A stretch of DNA of 64,000 nucleotides. Source: Isochrysis galbana. Taxonomy: Eukaryota; Haptophyta; Isochrysidales; Isochrysidaceae. The position numbers were made by a program, and so were the translations under genes. The notes beneath the pieces are model-generated. The model saw only the letters and a program-made list of their open reading frames with translations. It ran no database searches and was not told the DNA's origin. Positions 20,641 to 30,468 of the stretch are shown piece by piece. Within the stretch, counting starts at the first letter, position 1. Each line of letters opens with the position of its first letter. The stretch is taken from NCBI GenBank assembly GCA_018136815.1, contig CM030931.1:8296557-8360556 (forward strand). Reading direction: 5' to 3'.

Positions 20641-21895
20641 CTATCGCTTCTGTTTCCGGCTGCGCTTGTTTCCGGCGCTGCCCCGGCCGCCACCATTCGA
20701 AGAGCCCTGTGACGCCGGATCATTTCCGCATGCAACGCAGCAGTCCCAATTCCGGCAGGTGGCGCAATGATAGCCGCCGGAACTGTATTTGAAATCGGCC
20801 CGGCAAATGTCGCACACGCCTGTGTTGCCGTCAAGCTTCTTGTAATCGTTCGGCTTTGCATTGACTGCGGTCAAGGTGTGCCCACGCGGACAGCCCCGCT
20901 TTGCCGGACCCGGACATGCCATGGCCTTAGTACCTGACTTGTTGCCCACACTGCTGTGTGATTGGCTGCCACCTCCTCGCGTACTGCCAGTGTGCGCAGT
21001 TGGTAGTTCATCGCTGTCCTCATCGCTGCTATTGTCCTCCGAATTGTAGCTGGATCCGTCGGAGTCTGCCACCATTTCCTTTCGTTGGGCCAATGTCATT
21101 TGTTTCCAAATTGCGTGCAGTGCCTTGCGCTGTCTCGCGCCCTTGAGCTTTTCTGCAGTGTCCAATGAGGACCGGATCTCGGGCGAGATAGAATCGATCT
21201 CCCTGCAAGCAGACGCATGGTTCAGAAGAAAGGGAGGATGAGCCGTTCCACGTGGATCGGCTAAGACTTGTAACACCAAAGGTAATGGACAAGTGATAGG
21301 ACGACTGTCAGCCAGCCAGCGCTGAGCAGGCGTACCTTATGGCCTCTATCATTTCCTCATCCATATCCTCCTCGTCAAGAGAATAGTCGTCATCGCTTAC
21401 GTCGGCGCCGGCCATGTGGGCGCTGAGGCCGTCCGACTTTGTTCCTGACGGTCCTTCCAAAGTGCCCGACCGGGGAGGACGTGCACGGATCGTGTGACTT
21501 GCGAGGAATGCACGGACCGCCTCGATGACGTCATAGACGACCGTTTCTCCCTCTCGGCCTGCCAAGGCATCCTTTGTGATCTGCTGCACTTTTTCGAGGT
21601 CGGCATCCTCCCAAAACACAGAGTGCACAGCCGACTGCGACATCTGCATGTGCGGAAAGCAAGACACCTTTTCGGAGAGTCGGCACGGAATGATTGACGG
21701 CTGCGCCTCCGCCGGGTAGCCAGCAGGCATGTGGACATGCAGCGCGACCGCGCCGGTGACCTCGCTCTCCGCCTCGTGCTCTGGCGCAACACAGAGTAGG
21801 AAGCTGCTAGGCGAGTCAGGCTCAAGCCACAGATCGGCGCCCATGATGGACGAGAGTGCCTCCATCTCAAGCGTCGCCTCCTCGCTCATTGCCAT
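20641..21895 (-). CDS. RWD-domain protein with C-terminal Cys-rich zinc-binding domain, two exons
   Basis: Exons 21895-21336 and 21202-20641 join in frame across a 133-bp GT-AG intron (donor GTACGC, acceptor GCTTGCAG), giving 373 residues. Residues ~5-120 form an RWD domain (start EEATLEMEALSSI, YP motif in MPAGYPAEAQP, C-terminal helix to VRAFLASH). A Ser/Asp-rich acidic linker (about 230-280) follows. The C-terminus has paired metal ligands C283, C291, H295, C317, C320, C333, C336, C341/C342 and C345, a pattern like ZZ/C1-type fingers (C..GH....C..C...YHCATCRNWDCC..C). RWD domains bind protein partners in translation control and ubiquitin pathways. Pairing with this finger suggests an adaptor, which is inference. 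Confidence 0.82.
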
Positions 21896-22750
<855 letters not shown>

Positions 22751-23275
22751 ATGGATATCTACGGCGAGGGCCTCCCACCCTACGGCAACATTCGTGGAGC
22801 GAGGACTCCCTACCCGATCGACGACCTGCTCGAGGTCCCCGGGTATAGAGGAGTTCTTGAGCGTCCTATCGCCAAATTCTTCGAGTTGTTCCACGAGAAG
22901 ATGGAGGGCGTCAACCTGAAGATCAAGGTCAAGAAGTGCTCGTGCTCGCTAGAGAAGGGCGTGCACCTCCATCTCATCGGCGGCTTGTGCCACCCCGTGT
23001 TGAAAGGAGATCAGCCGCAAGACATATTCAACAGGACGGTGAACCTCACCCAGTACAAGGGGGGGCGCATCAGCTCCTTCGTGAAGCAGCAGCTGGTGCA
23101 TCGAGCTGTCCGACAGAAGGCAACGTACTTCCTCGAGCACGTCAAGGATGTATGGAAGCTTGAGACCCTGCGTTGCGCCATTGCACTCAGCATGCTTGCT
23201 GGAACGTGGCCTCAACCCACGACTCCCACGCTGTGGGACCTTGTGAAAGCGCAGAAGTCTGTGTGTGAGAAGTAG
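22751..23275 (+). CDS. Unrecognised 174-residue protein
   Basis: I chose the ATG at 22751 (MDIYGEGLPPYGN) over upstream in-frame codons that read through C-rich simple sequence. The protein has an ordered-looking, mixed composition: EVPGYRGVLERPIAKFFELF, a Cys pair (KKCSCSLEKGVHLHLIGGLC), and a C-terminal helical part ending AQKSVCEK. No transmembrane segment or known motif is evident. It could be a single-exon gene, one exon of a longer gene, or a domain from a mobile element. The frame ends at TAG with no repeat at the stop. Confidence 0.5.
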   Translation: MDIYGEGLPPYGNIRGARTPYPIDDLLEVPGYRGVLERPIAKFFELFHEKMEGVNLKIKVKKCSCSLEKGVHLHLIGGLCHPVLKGDQPQDIFNRTVNLTQYKGGRISSFVKQQLVHRAVRQKATYFLEHVKDVWKLETLRCAIALSMLAGTWPQPTTPTLWDLVKAQKSVCEK

Positions 23276-23669
23276 GATGAGGAGGAGGCTGTGGTCTCTC
23301 GCAAGCGGAAAATGCGCTCCTCGTCGTAAATAGCGGCTCAATTGCGCACCCGGACGTGCGCATAAGCGGCACAGCTCATGAGCGTGGCCCGTAAGGCCCA
23401 TTCGCTTCTCTATCTCTAGAACACTGGGGTAGGATAGGGGATAGGGATATGTGGTAGGTTGTCGCATTCGCTAGTTCTGAGTGCGCTCACCCCGTGCGGT
23501 GTGCAATTGGTTGCTCGGCTAACATGATTACCTGTTGTAAGAAGATTCTCTGCTTATGTTTGATCGAGAGGAAGAACGCTACTAATAAAAACTTCATAAT
23601 TTTTGGGACACCAGGGATAAATAAGGATTGGCTAATAATAATAAAACAACTGAGCGTTGGTACCACTAC

Positions 23670-23890
23670 TCCCACTAGCCCGGTACTATCACGACACCCC
23701 TCAGCGCACCTGCCCGTACGCCTTGACGTGCGTTGTCACTAGACACATACGAATATGCACCCCTACGAATCTCCGCCCCCCTCGCAAACCCCCGGCTCCC
23801 ATTATAGTTATTATAACTCCCCACAAGCTACAATGAAGGAAAACCCATTGAGGCGGACCGACCTACGTCGGGCGACTCTCCGGGAAATAA
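23670..23890 (+). repeat. Dispersed repeat family F, copy 1
   Basis: An inverted, moderately diverged copy lies at 39700-39965. Shared blocks include CACTAGCCCGGTACTA, GCACCTGCCCGTAC, GGCTCCCAT, CTCCCCACAAG, GGAAAACCCATTGAGGCGG and CGACTCTCCGGGAAA, in the same order. A non-autonomous mobile element is likely. Confidence 0.75.
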
Positions 23891-23905
23891 TAATAATCAA
23901 TGTTG

Positions 23906-23998
23906 TATCCTAGCCAACCCCACTAGCTAATTGGACATAACGTCTCAGTCCCGGAATCCCGCCATGCCTGGCTGGCCAGGTGTCCGAGTGATACCGGG
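23906..23998 (+). repeat. Dispersed repeat family G, copy 1
   Basis: Shares CCCCACTAGCTAATTGGACA and CAGTCCCGGAATCCCGCCAT with 47355-47456, same orientation. It directly precedes the cytochrome b561 exon remnant, suggesting that the element flanks or carries that gene fragment. Confidence 0.7.
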
Positions 23999-24054
23999 GG
24001 CCCCCCATCGGCCCTCCCTCCCACGAAACAAGGCACCCCCCCCCGCTCTCGCAG

Positions 24055-24408
24055 GGAAGCGGGCTTGCGGTGGCCGCCGCCGGCGTCGCGCTCGCCGTCG
24101 CGTGGGTGCCCCGAGGGCGCCACTTCTCGCACCCCCATCACACGCTCGGGATCGTCGCCTTCGCCCTCGCCATGCTGCAGCCGCTCAACGCGCTCGTGCG
24201 CGGCACGCCCGGCGCCCGCACCGCACGCCGCGCCGTGTGGCGGGTCACGCACAAGGGGACGGGCTACGCCGTGCTCGGCGTGGGCGTCTACCAGGCCCTC
24301 TCGGGGCGCGCCCTCATGCCGAGCCAAGGCGACGCCGTTCTCGTCGCGTACGGGGTGCTCCTGGGCCTCTCCTTGGGGGTGCTCGCGGGGGGGCTCATGG
24401 TAGGGTGA
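24055..24408 (+). pseudogene. Cytochrome b561-type terminal exon (truncated gene)
   Basis: After a CTCTCGCAG acceptor-like sequence, the frame 24055-24408 encodes the C-terminal half of a eukaryotic cytochrome b561 transmembrane domain. One helix carries HPHHTLGIVAFALAML and QPLNALVRG. A second heme-ligand-like His lies in VWRVTHKGTGYAVLG, and a final hydrophobic helix ends AGGLMVG before TGA. Cytochrome b561 proteins move electrons across membranes, usually from ascorbate to ferric iron. The upstream exons expected for the first helices are absent, and repeat G lies directly 5'. I read it as a captured or truncated last exon. Part of it is duplicated at 35132-35254. Confidence 0.7.
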
Positions 24409-24631
24409 GAGTCCCCACGGGAGGGGATTTCTTTTATACCGACGCATCGCGTATTTGGAAACGAGGGGTACCAAATGAAGGCAAACGACCTTGGGCCGGA
24501 CGGAGAACAACCATCGTGCGGAGGCGGCGGTGGACTTCTGGGTCGTTACCACACTCGCCACTGCCGCCTTCGCAGAGAAAACGAATGTACGGTTGGCAAA
24601 CGACGGGGTTATGAGCTCCGTCGCCCGTGCC

Positions 24632-25210
24632 CTACTTCCACAGGTTTGCCTCGGGCGTACCAGATGGAGCCCGGGGACGAAAGGCGCAGTACGCGCAGCC
24701 GTTGGCGTCGGCGTCGGTCCACTCCTTGACTTCGCGGTCTAAGTCGTCGAGACGCGGCGCCGTCATGGTGGCATCCGAGGGACGGCAGCGCGTGAGCGCA
24801 CCGCGAAGGGCGGGGTGACCCGCGTAACGAGAAATTTGCGAGAAGCGGGCTCGCGCTCGAGACCAGCTACCTGGATCCCATTCCGAGAGGCCCGAATCGA
24901 CCGGAAGCCCAAGGCCGTTCGGAGGGGGATCACATTGGCGACGAGAAGACGTGCTTTTGCCGAGGGGACGGTCAAGAAGTGCGTCCGGTAACGGAGACGA
25001 TGCGGAGTAATTCGTAGGCGGAGACGGAGCCCGACGATTGTCAGCGCCAGTCGCCTTGCGGTTCGAGTTGTTGTTTTGCGATTTTAATGCCTCGGCCACC
25101 GCCGCTTGGACGGCGGCGACCATCGAAGCCGTAGTGTCCGCGGGGTTAGAGGCAGCCTTAGCAACCTTGGCGGTCTTGGTGGACTTGGAAGTAGTCGCCG
25201 ACCGACGGCG
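24632..25210 (-). CDS. Unrecognised ORF, gag-like composition
   Basis: The minus frame is open from 25210 to the stop at 24632, about 193 codons, with the first ATG at 25123. The N-terminal part is Lys/Ala/Thr-rich with MVAAVQAAVAEALKSQNNN. A Ser/Pro/Arg linker follows, then a C-terminal part with a CAYC pair. The composition resembles a retroelement gag-like or nucleic-acid-binding protein, but no zinc knuckle or retroelement enzyme follows downstream. It may be a fragment. The identification is weak. Confidence 0.3.
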   Translation of the reverse strand, partial: RRRSATTSKSTKTAKVAKAASNPADTTASMVAAVQAAVAEALKSQNNNSNRKATGADNRRAPSPPTNYSASSPLPDALLDRPLGKSTSSRRQCDPPPNGLGLPVDSGLSEWDPGSWSRARARFSQISRYAGHPALRGALTRCRPSDATMTAPRLDDLDREVKEWTDADANGCAYCAFRPRAPSGTPEANLWK

Positions 25211-26295
25211 TCACGGCGGCGACCGTGACCGACGCTTGTTGGCCAGCGCGGGCTTGTTCGTACGGGCTCAGGTAGCGCTGGCAAAGGTTGACGCACGAAA
25301 GGCCATTACAGATGGTGCCCTCCGCACCCCCCTAGTGAGTGACCGGGCTAGTATCAGGGGTGGTGGACCTTATATCATGATATCAGGACCTAATATTAGG
25401 CTGATGGAGCAACTAGGCTCTTTTGACGGAACGCGGAACGCGAGTTTTCGGCGGCGCTTGCGCACATGCGGCATGCGGCATGGGGATGGGGGCGGGGGGG
25501 GGGGGGGGGGGGCAAGGGCGTCGGCGTGGGGGCGTGAGGGGGGGGGGGGGGGACGCCCGTGCCCCCCAAAATTCGATCATTTTTTTATTTTGAGCCCAAC
25601 CCCAAATTTTACCAAAGATTCTCGAAAGTCTGTGGCGTTTGCCAATTGGCTTTTCGCGCGTCAGTGCGCAAAAGGTCCATGAAAAGAAAACACTCACTAC
25701 CCTCACTTCTTGAAACAAAAAACACATGTCGGCCCAGGCATTGGGAATTACAAGAGGAAACTTTCATCCAGTGGGGCCCACCGGAGTACAGCATGTCAAA
25801 GCCTGAATTTTTATTTTACTTCATAGAAAAGTGTCTGGTCCAAGAAGCGGCAGCCTCTACTTACAAGAGGAAGACCCTATCGCGGTTATTTCTAGACCTG
25901 CACGCGCCCGCACGCAGGCCGCCGCCGCCGCGCCGTGCGCGTCTGGGCCCCTTCTTCTTTCCTCATCTTCTCTCTCGTATCTCTCTCTCTCTCTGTCTCT
26001 CTGTCTCTCTGTCTCTCTCCTCGGCTCTCTCTCTCTCTCTCTCCGAGGTTTCCTTTCTTGATTCTTAGCCTTCTCTTCTCTAGACTCTTCTCTCTTCGTC
26101 CTCTCTCATTCCGCCACCGCTCCCCCCCCCCTCCGTCTCCCTCCCTCCCTCCCCTCTCCTCCCCTCCCCTCCCTCCCTCTTTTCATCTCTTCTCCCTCCC
26201 ATCCTCCCCTTTCCCTCCCTCTTTCGACCCCCCCCCCCTCCCCCCCTTCACACACACCCTCTCGCTCCCTCTCCCCAACGCTCAGCCGCCGCATC
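25211..26295. other. Poly-G tracts and pyrimidine-rich 5' flank
   Basis: Two long G runs lie near 25493-25512 and 25537-25551. 25560-25900 is unassigned. 25975-26280 is a CT/CCCT-rich tract ending about 15 bp before the next gene's ATG. No gene is supported. Confidence 0.55.
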
Positions 26296-27261
26296 ATGAG
26301 TGCACCACTCATCGGTCAGCGCGTCCGTGTGGTCGGCCTGAGCTCGCGCCCAGAGCTTAACGGGAAGGAGGGGCGAGTGGAGAGCTTCAACGAACCAACG
26401 GGCAGGTACAACGTTGCCCTCGACGCCGGCGAGCTCATCGCGCTCCTGCCGGCGAGGCTGCAGCCTCTACGGAGGGAGCCGCCGGCTGCTGCTGGTGCAG
26501 CCGCAGCTGCTGCCACTAGCGTGTGGCAGGCGCTGGGCGCGGTGTGGCACGATCTGGCTGCGCGCGTACCTCCGGGCGTGCATGCTCGCCATCTCGTTGC
26601 TGCGCTCGTTGCTGTGCTCGTCATTTTCCTTGGGTGGTCGATGATCAATGCGGCCCTCGCTGGCATAATCGTGCTTGGAGTCTACACAGGCGTCCAGCGC
26701 GAGGGAGGACTCTCACGCGCCGTGAAAGACACAGGCACCAGTGCGGCTGGTCTAATCGAGCGTGTCACTGGGCAGCAGGTCACCCCCGCCCAGGCCCTCT
26801 TCTTGCTGGTGGCCATCTCGGGGATGGCGTACTACTTTTGGCTTGCACCCTCTCCACACGTGAGCCGGCCTCAGGATACCTTTGGCGGATACGGTGCACA
26901 AAGTTCTGGTTCCAAGACGTCTGGACGCAGGATGGGCGACAGCACTCCGTATGGGGCGAGTGGCGGCTATGACAGCAACGCAGACATCCGTGGGAGTGCT
27001 GGCGGCTTGTTTGGGGCCTTGAGCTCGTTCGATCTCAGCTTCCTGCTATCAGCCGGGATGTTGGGCTCGTTTGTCTGGAATCTAGGTGGTGGTGGATCTC
27101 CCGAGGGCTGGAGCGCCGGACAGCTCGTGCGACGCGTTCAGCAAATGGACATCTGGCAGCTTTTGATGCTCTCCAATCTGGTCCAGCAAGTTGTTGGCGG
27201 CCGTGGCCGCCGCGGGTATGGTGGTTATGGTGGCTACGGTCGTCGACGTGGCTTCTACTAG
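26296..27261 (+). CDS. Membrane protein with N-terminal SH3-like domain and Gly/Tyr-rich tail
   Basis: A single 321-residue ORF. Residues ~5-55 (LIGQRVRVVGLSSRPELNGK, GRVESFNEPTGRYNVALD) fit a small SH3-like beta barrel as found before MYND or ankyrin modules in algae and oomycetes. An Ala-rich linker and two hydrophobic helices (about residues 100-136 and 167-186) follow. A Gly/Ser-rich loop precedes a third hydrophobic segment (about 240-260), and the C-terminus ends in a GYGGYGGYGRRRGFY-type repeat. A similar helix-rich membrane family with Gly/Tyr/Arg tails is not known to me by name. A pyrimidine-rich tract precedes the ATG. Confidence 0.72.
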   Translation: MSAPLIGQRVRVVGLSSRPELNGKEGRVESFNEPTGRYNVALDAGELIALLPARLQPLRREPPAAAGAAAAAATSVWQALGAVWHDLAARVPPGVHARHLVAALVAVLVIFLGWSMINAALAGIIVLGVYTGVQREGGLSRAVKDTGTSAAGLIERVTGQQVTPAQALFLLVAISGMAYYFWLAPSPHVSRPQDTFGGYGAQSSGSKTSGRRMGDSTPYGASGGYDSNADIRGSAGGLFGALSSFDLSFLLSAGMLGSFVWNLGGGGSPEGWSAGQLVRRVQQMDIWQLLMLSNLVQQVVGGRGRRGYGGYGGYGRRRGFY

Positions 27262-28190
27262 TGTTACATTCGCCAGGATGAATGCTCATATGCATGGCGC
27301 CATGACCTGTTTAGCTTATCGCCCAGCAAGTCAGCATATGCCTGCTGCGCGCTCTGCTCTTGTTTCTGCACTCTGTCTGGGCTACCTATGGTGGTATACA
27401 GTTGATGTTGATGGGATCCGGGTATGAAGCTGAGGCACGAGCTTCCTCTCTGAATTTAAGGTGTCTCACTCTTGTGCCAGCTGCAATTTACAAGCCAGCT
27501 ACTATTTTCCGCTTTCCACCTCCCGTGGCCGTGGGTGTCCAAGGAATCCCGAAGGCCCCCCCCTACCTCCGACAAACCCCTTCCCGCCCCACTAATAGGG
27601 CGGTCAAACAGGGACTTTTTAACTATTAGTAAGGGCTGAGCTGATGCTTTTTGACCGTGGCGCGAGGCCCAATAAAAACTTTTCAGGGGGGGCCACCTGC
27701 CGCCACGAAAATCTTCGCCAGGAAATGGTGCGATTCTCCCCCCCCTCTCCCCCCCTCCGTCACGCGCGCTCACGCTCTACCCGTAAAGAATTGGCGGTCG
27801 CGCCCGCGGGCCGCGGGGGGATCGGTTCCTTTATATCTAAGCTACATTCGGCATTTGATTCCCGCCCCCGCCCGATGCAGCGCCGTGTCAGGCTGCCGAC
27901 AGTCCGACCACCCCCTGGCCCTCTGGCATCATGGCCCGCGCAGCCCATTATCGCCCTGGCACCATCATGGTGACCAGGGCGGCCGAGATGACAGAGAGCA
28001 GAGAGCGACGCCATCGCTCGCGCTCTCTTCGAAAGTCTTCGGAACAGAACCGGATAAAATTCTCTATACCTATACAAAACCCCAAACACCTCTACCTCAC
28101 GCACACTCACAGTAACACATAGAACACTAATGTAAACAGAGTGAGAGCGTGAGGAGGGGAAAAGAGAGGGGAAGAGAGAAAAAGAAGAGA
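27262..28190. other. 3' flank and repeat family B copy
   Basis: Contains family B copy 3 (27597-27750) and unassigned sequence with C runs. Toward 28140-28195 the sequence is purine-rich. No gene is supported. Confidence 0.5.
27597..27750 (+). repeat. Dispersed repeat family B, copy 3
   Basis: Starts TAGGGCGGTCAAACAGGGAC and ends in the GCCACCTGCCGCCACGAAAA block followed by TGGTGCGATTCTC. It is inverted relative to 2645-2806. Confidence 0.75.
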
Positions 28191-28275
28191 AGAGGCCCGA
28201 AGGTGCGGGACTTCTACCGTCCCCGCTCTGACAGCAAGCACCGTCGCCCGTGACTTCCTGCCTGCTACTATAGCC

Positions 28276-28539
28276 TTGGCAGAGTTAGCCTCACAATACA
28301 CTATCACCGGGAACGGTCTGAACGCGCTTCAGGGCCACATGGAGAATCTTAAAAACATCAATCTCAAATACATCCAGCAAGCCTTAAAAGCGCTCAGAGA
28401 GGTATACGACGACGTAATCAAATCATTACAAGACTTGGCCAAAAGGGTCACAAACGCAGAAGCGGTGTGTCGCTGGGAGGCCGTGAGCCGCTTCGAGTCT
28501 CCATCCTTTACAGCCGCGAAGGCTGCCGTGGATCATTAA
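28276..28539 (+). CDS. Short helix-rich ORF, possible element protein fragment
   Basis: The frame is open from about 28192. The first ATG is at 28339 and a TTG-initiated reading starts at 28276. It encodes NGLNALQGHMENLKNINLKY and ALREVYDDVIKSLQDLAKRV, a strongly helical, protein-like segment on the opposite strand to the neighbouring frameshifted ORF. The last ~30 bp overlap that ORF's 3' end. No family is recognised. It may be the end of a capsid- or gag-like protein from a decayed element. Confidence 0.3.
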   Translation: MAELASQYTITGNGLNALQGHMENLKNINLKYIQQALKALREVYDDVIKSLQDLAKRVTNAEAVCRWEAVSRFESPSFTAAKAAVDH

Positions 28540-29867
28540 TTTGTGTTGAGATTGGATGGAGTCCGGCATGCGCAGCTCCTTGCACGCTCGTACCCCGTAA
28601 TTTACGGGGATTGTCGATTGTCGTGTTGTCTATGTTGAGGAGAAGTTTGCGCGGGAAGCTTCCGTCCATGAAGGATCCTTGGCCCGCCGAGACATAAAGG
28701 TGCCAGCGGGTGGAGTAGGCCGCCTTGGACACAAATGTGCCCGAGCCACCTTCCAGTTTCATACGCTCTCGGTTGCCCTTAAGAAAGGTGAGGCCTACTT
28801 TCTCGACCGCCTTAATGAGGTTGCTCAGTGTGATTTGTTTTGCTTGCGCCAAGCCGTCGGCTTCGACGACCAAGTGGGCTGCTACATCTTGAAGAGCATT
28901 GTATAGTGATTTGCGCGAGGATGAGCCTCGTTTGTTGAACTTTTCCTCTATCGAGTCGACCTTGATGCGGACTTTGATGTCTGTCTGAAGCACGCGGAGG
29001 GTGGTAAGTTCGCCATATCGCTCTTGGAATTGTTGCGCACAGTCTTCGTTGACTGCTATCTGCTATGTGCCATGGGCCTTTAATCGACCGGGCCCAGAAG
29101 TCCGGTTCAGGATCGACTCCTTCGAGCTCTAAGAGGAGCTCGACTATGGCGGCGTACACCGACGCGTCTTGGAATGTGTAGTCGCCCTCCTGATGGAAGG
29201 AGAGTTCGTAGTTTGCATCTGTGTCTACGCTTTCTTGTTCATCTTCTGATTGGGGTTCCTGTGTGGGGCATGGCGAGTCGGGTGTAAGTGTGTAGTTCGT
29301 CGGCTTGCGGATGTGTGGTGCGTTGGCGTGAGCGTGCTCTCGACCTTCCCCTAGGGGGGTCTCGTGTGTGCTGTCCTTGGTCTGGGGGTGTTGCTGTGGC
29401 TTGTTGTGGTGCGTATCTGTTGTAGTGTGAGATTTGTGCCCATAAGGGCCACCCGGTCTCGGGCCGCGCCGCCGAGGCGGCGCGGCCGTCACTAGGGTGA
29501 GTGAGGCCTCTGCCATGAGGCATGCCCAATGGATCTCTGTTGATTCGTGTCTGGTGTGTGCTGGTTGTGACCTGCAGCCTGTGGTCCTCCATGGGGGGGG
29601 CCAGCATGGCTGCTGGAGGTGGTGTGGCCGGGGCCACTGGCCGTGTGGCGCGACGAGGATCGCGCTCACCTGCTCGGCCTCCGCGGGAGGACGCGGTCGC
29701 TTCGCCTGCGACTGCTCCATGGGCACTGGAAGGGCGCCCGCGGTGGGGCGCCCGAAGGAGAGAGGGGGCGCGTCGGCGCGCTCCATGGCGACCAAGTATA
29801 AACTTAGTTGATTGAGGCACCTCCTATGTATTTCCATAGTCAAGCCCCAAAAGCGAGCAACCCTCAC
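28508..29867 (-). pseudogene. Frameshifted retroelement-like ORF
   Basis: Two overlapping minus frames appear to be one protein broken by a frameshift near 29040. The first (29867 to about 29040) is Pro/His/Thr-rich, then acidic. The second (to 28508) continues QQFQERYGELTTLRVL, RIKVDSIEEKFNKR and IDNPRKLRGTSV. The transition point is inferred from protein-like character on either side. The 5' end carries the CAACTAAGTTTATACTT terminus also found at 46284 and 57109, indicating that this is an element ORF. A gag/ORF1-like role is a guess, and no reverse transcriptase follows. Confidence 0.4.
29796..29815 (-). repeat. Element terminus T, copy 1
   Basis: The minus strand reads CAACTAAGTTTATACTT, then (after GGTCGCC) ATGGAGCGC..CC. 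It is shared with 46284-46300 and 57109-57140. At 57109 the following GATGGAGCGCACCG and CTCTCCTTCGGGCG are also conserved. Confidence 0.7.
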
Positions 29868-30468
29868 AAGGGGGGTGGAAATGCTGCGTTATAAATGCTT
29901 AGACTCGTGTGCTCATGTAAAAGAAAACTATGGACACCCGATAGCTCATGCTCATATCGAGTCCGTCCCATATTCGATGATGGAACGCGACCTAATAGCA
30001 ACACGCAGTTTGTGCAACTCGCAAGTCGGAACAGAGGAACAGCTAAGTAAGAAGCGCAAGGCAGCGGGGCTACCCTGCTACAAATCTGATGATGTAGCGC
30101 AGGGCCGCACTCAGACGAAACACTCGAAATCGAATTCACCCGAGCCCCATGGCCCATGTGCCCCCAACATGGAACATCATGCATGTAGATCACTACTCTT
30201 GGGGACATAGGGACATAGAACAAAGGGGGTGCTTGGCTCGCGCGCGCAAGCTGGTTGCGTGCGCGATGCACAAGCCTATGCGAGCGCATTGGCCCACACG
30301 CACCTTGCAAACGGCTCGGACGAATACCCGAGAAAAGTTCGCGGCTAGATTGATTGTGGTACAACAGTCCACACACAAGGTGTCGAGGACTTTACATTCA
30401 CAAAACATTGACAAAGCTCAACGAACGGAAGCAAGCCGCCCGAGGAGAGGCGCAATCGGGAAAACATT
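29868..30468. other. Spacer with partial element similarity
   Basis: 29920-29995 (AACTATGGACA..CGAT..CATA..GACGGAACG-like blocks) resembles 48215-48275. The remainder is the 3' flank of the following minus-strand gene. No gene is supported. Confidence 0.4.

Larger units (their letters stand above)
23276..24054. other. Repeat-bearing spacer
   Basis: Holds repeat F (23670-23890, inverted at 39700-39965) and repeat G (23906-23998, also at 47355-47456). 23276-23669 shows no gene. Confidence 0.5.

Noticed and set aside
24418-24490. DFFYTDAS suggesting an RNase H domain start
   Set aside because: No further RNase H motifs follow in frame.
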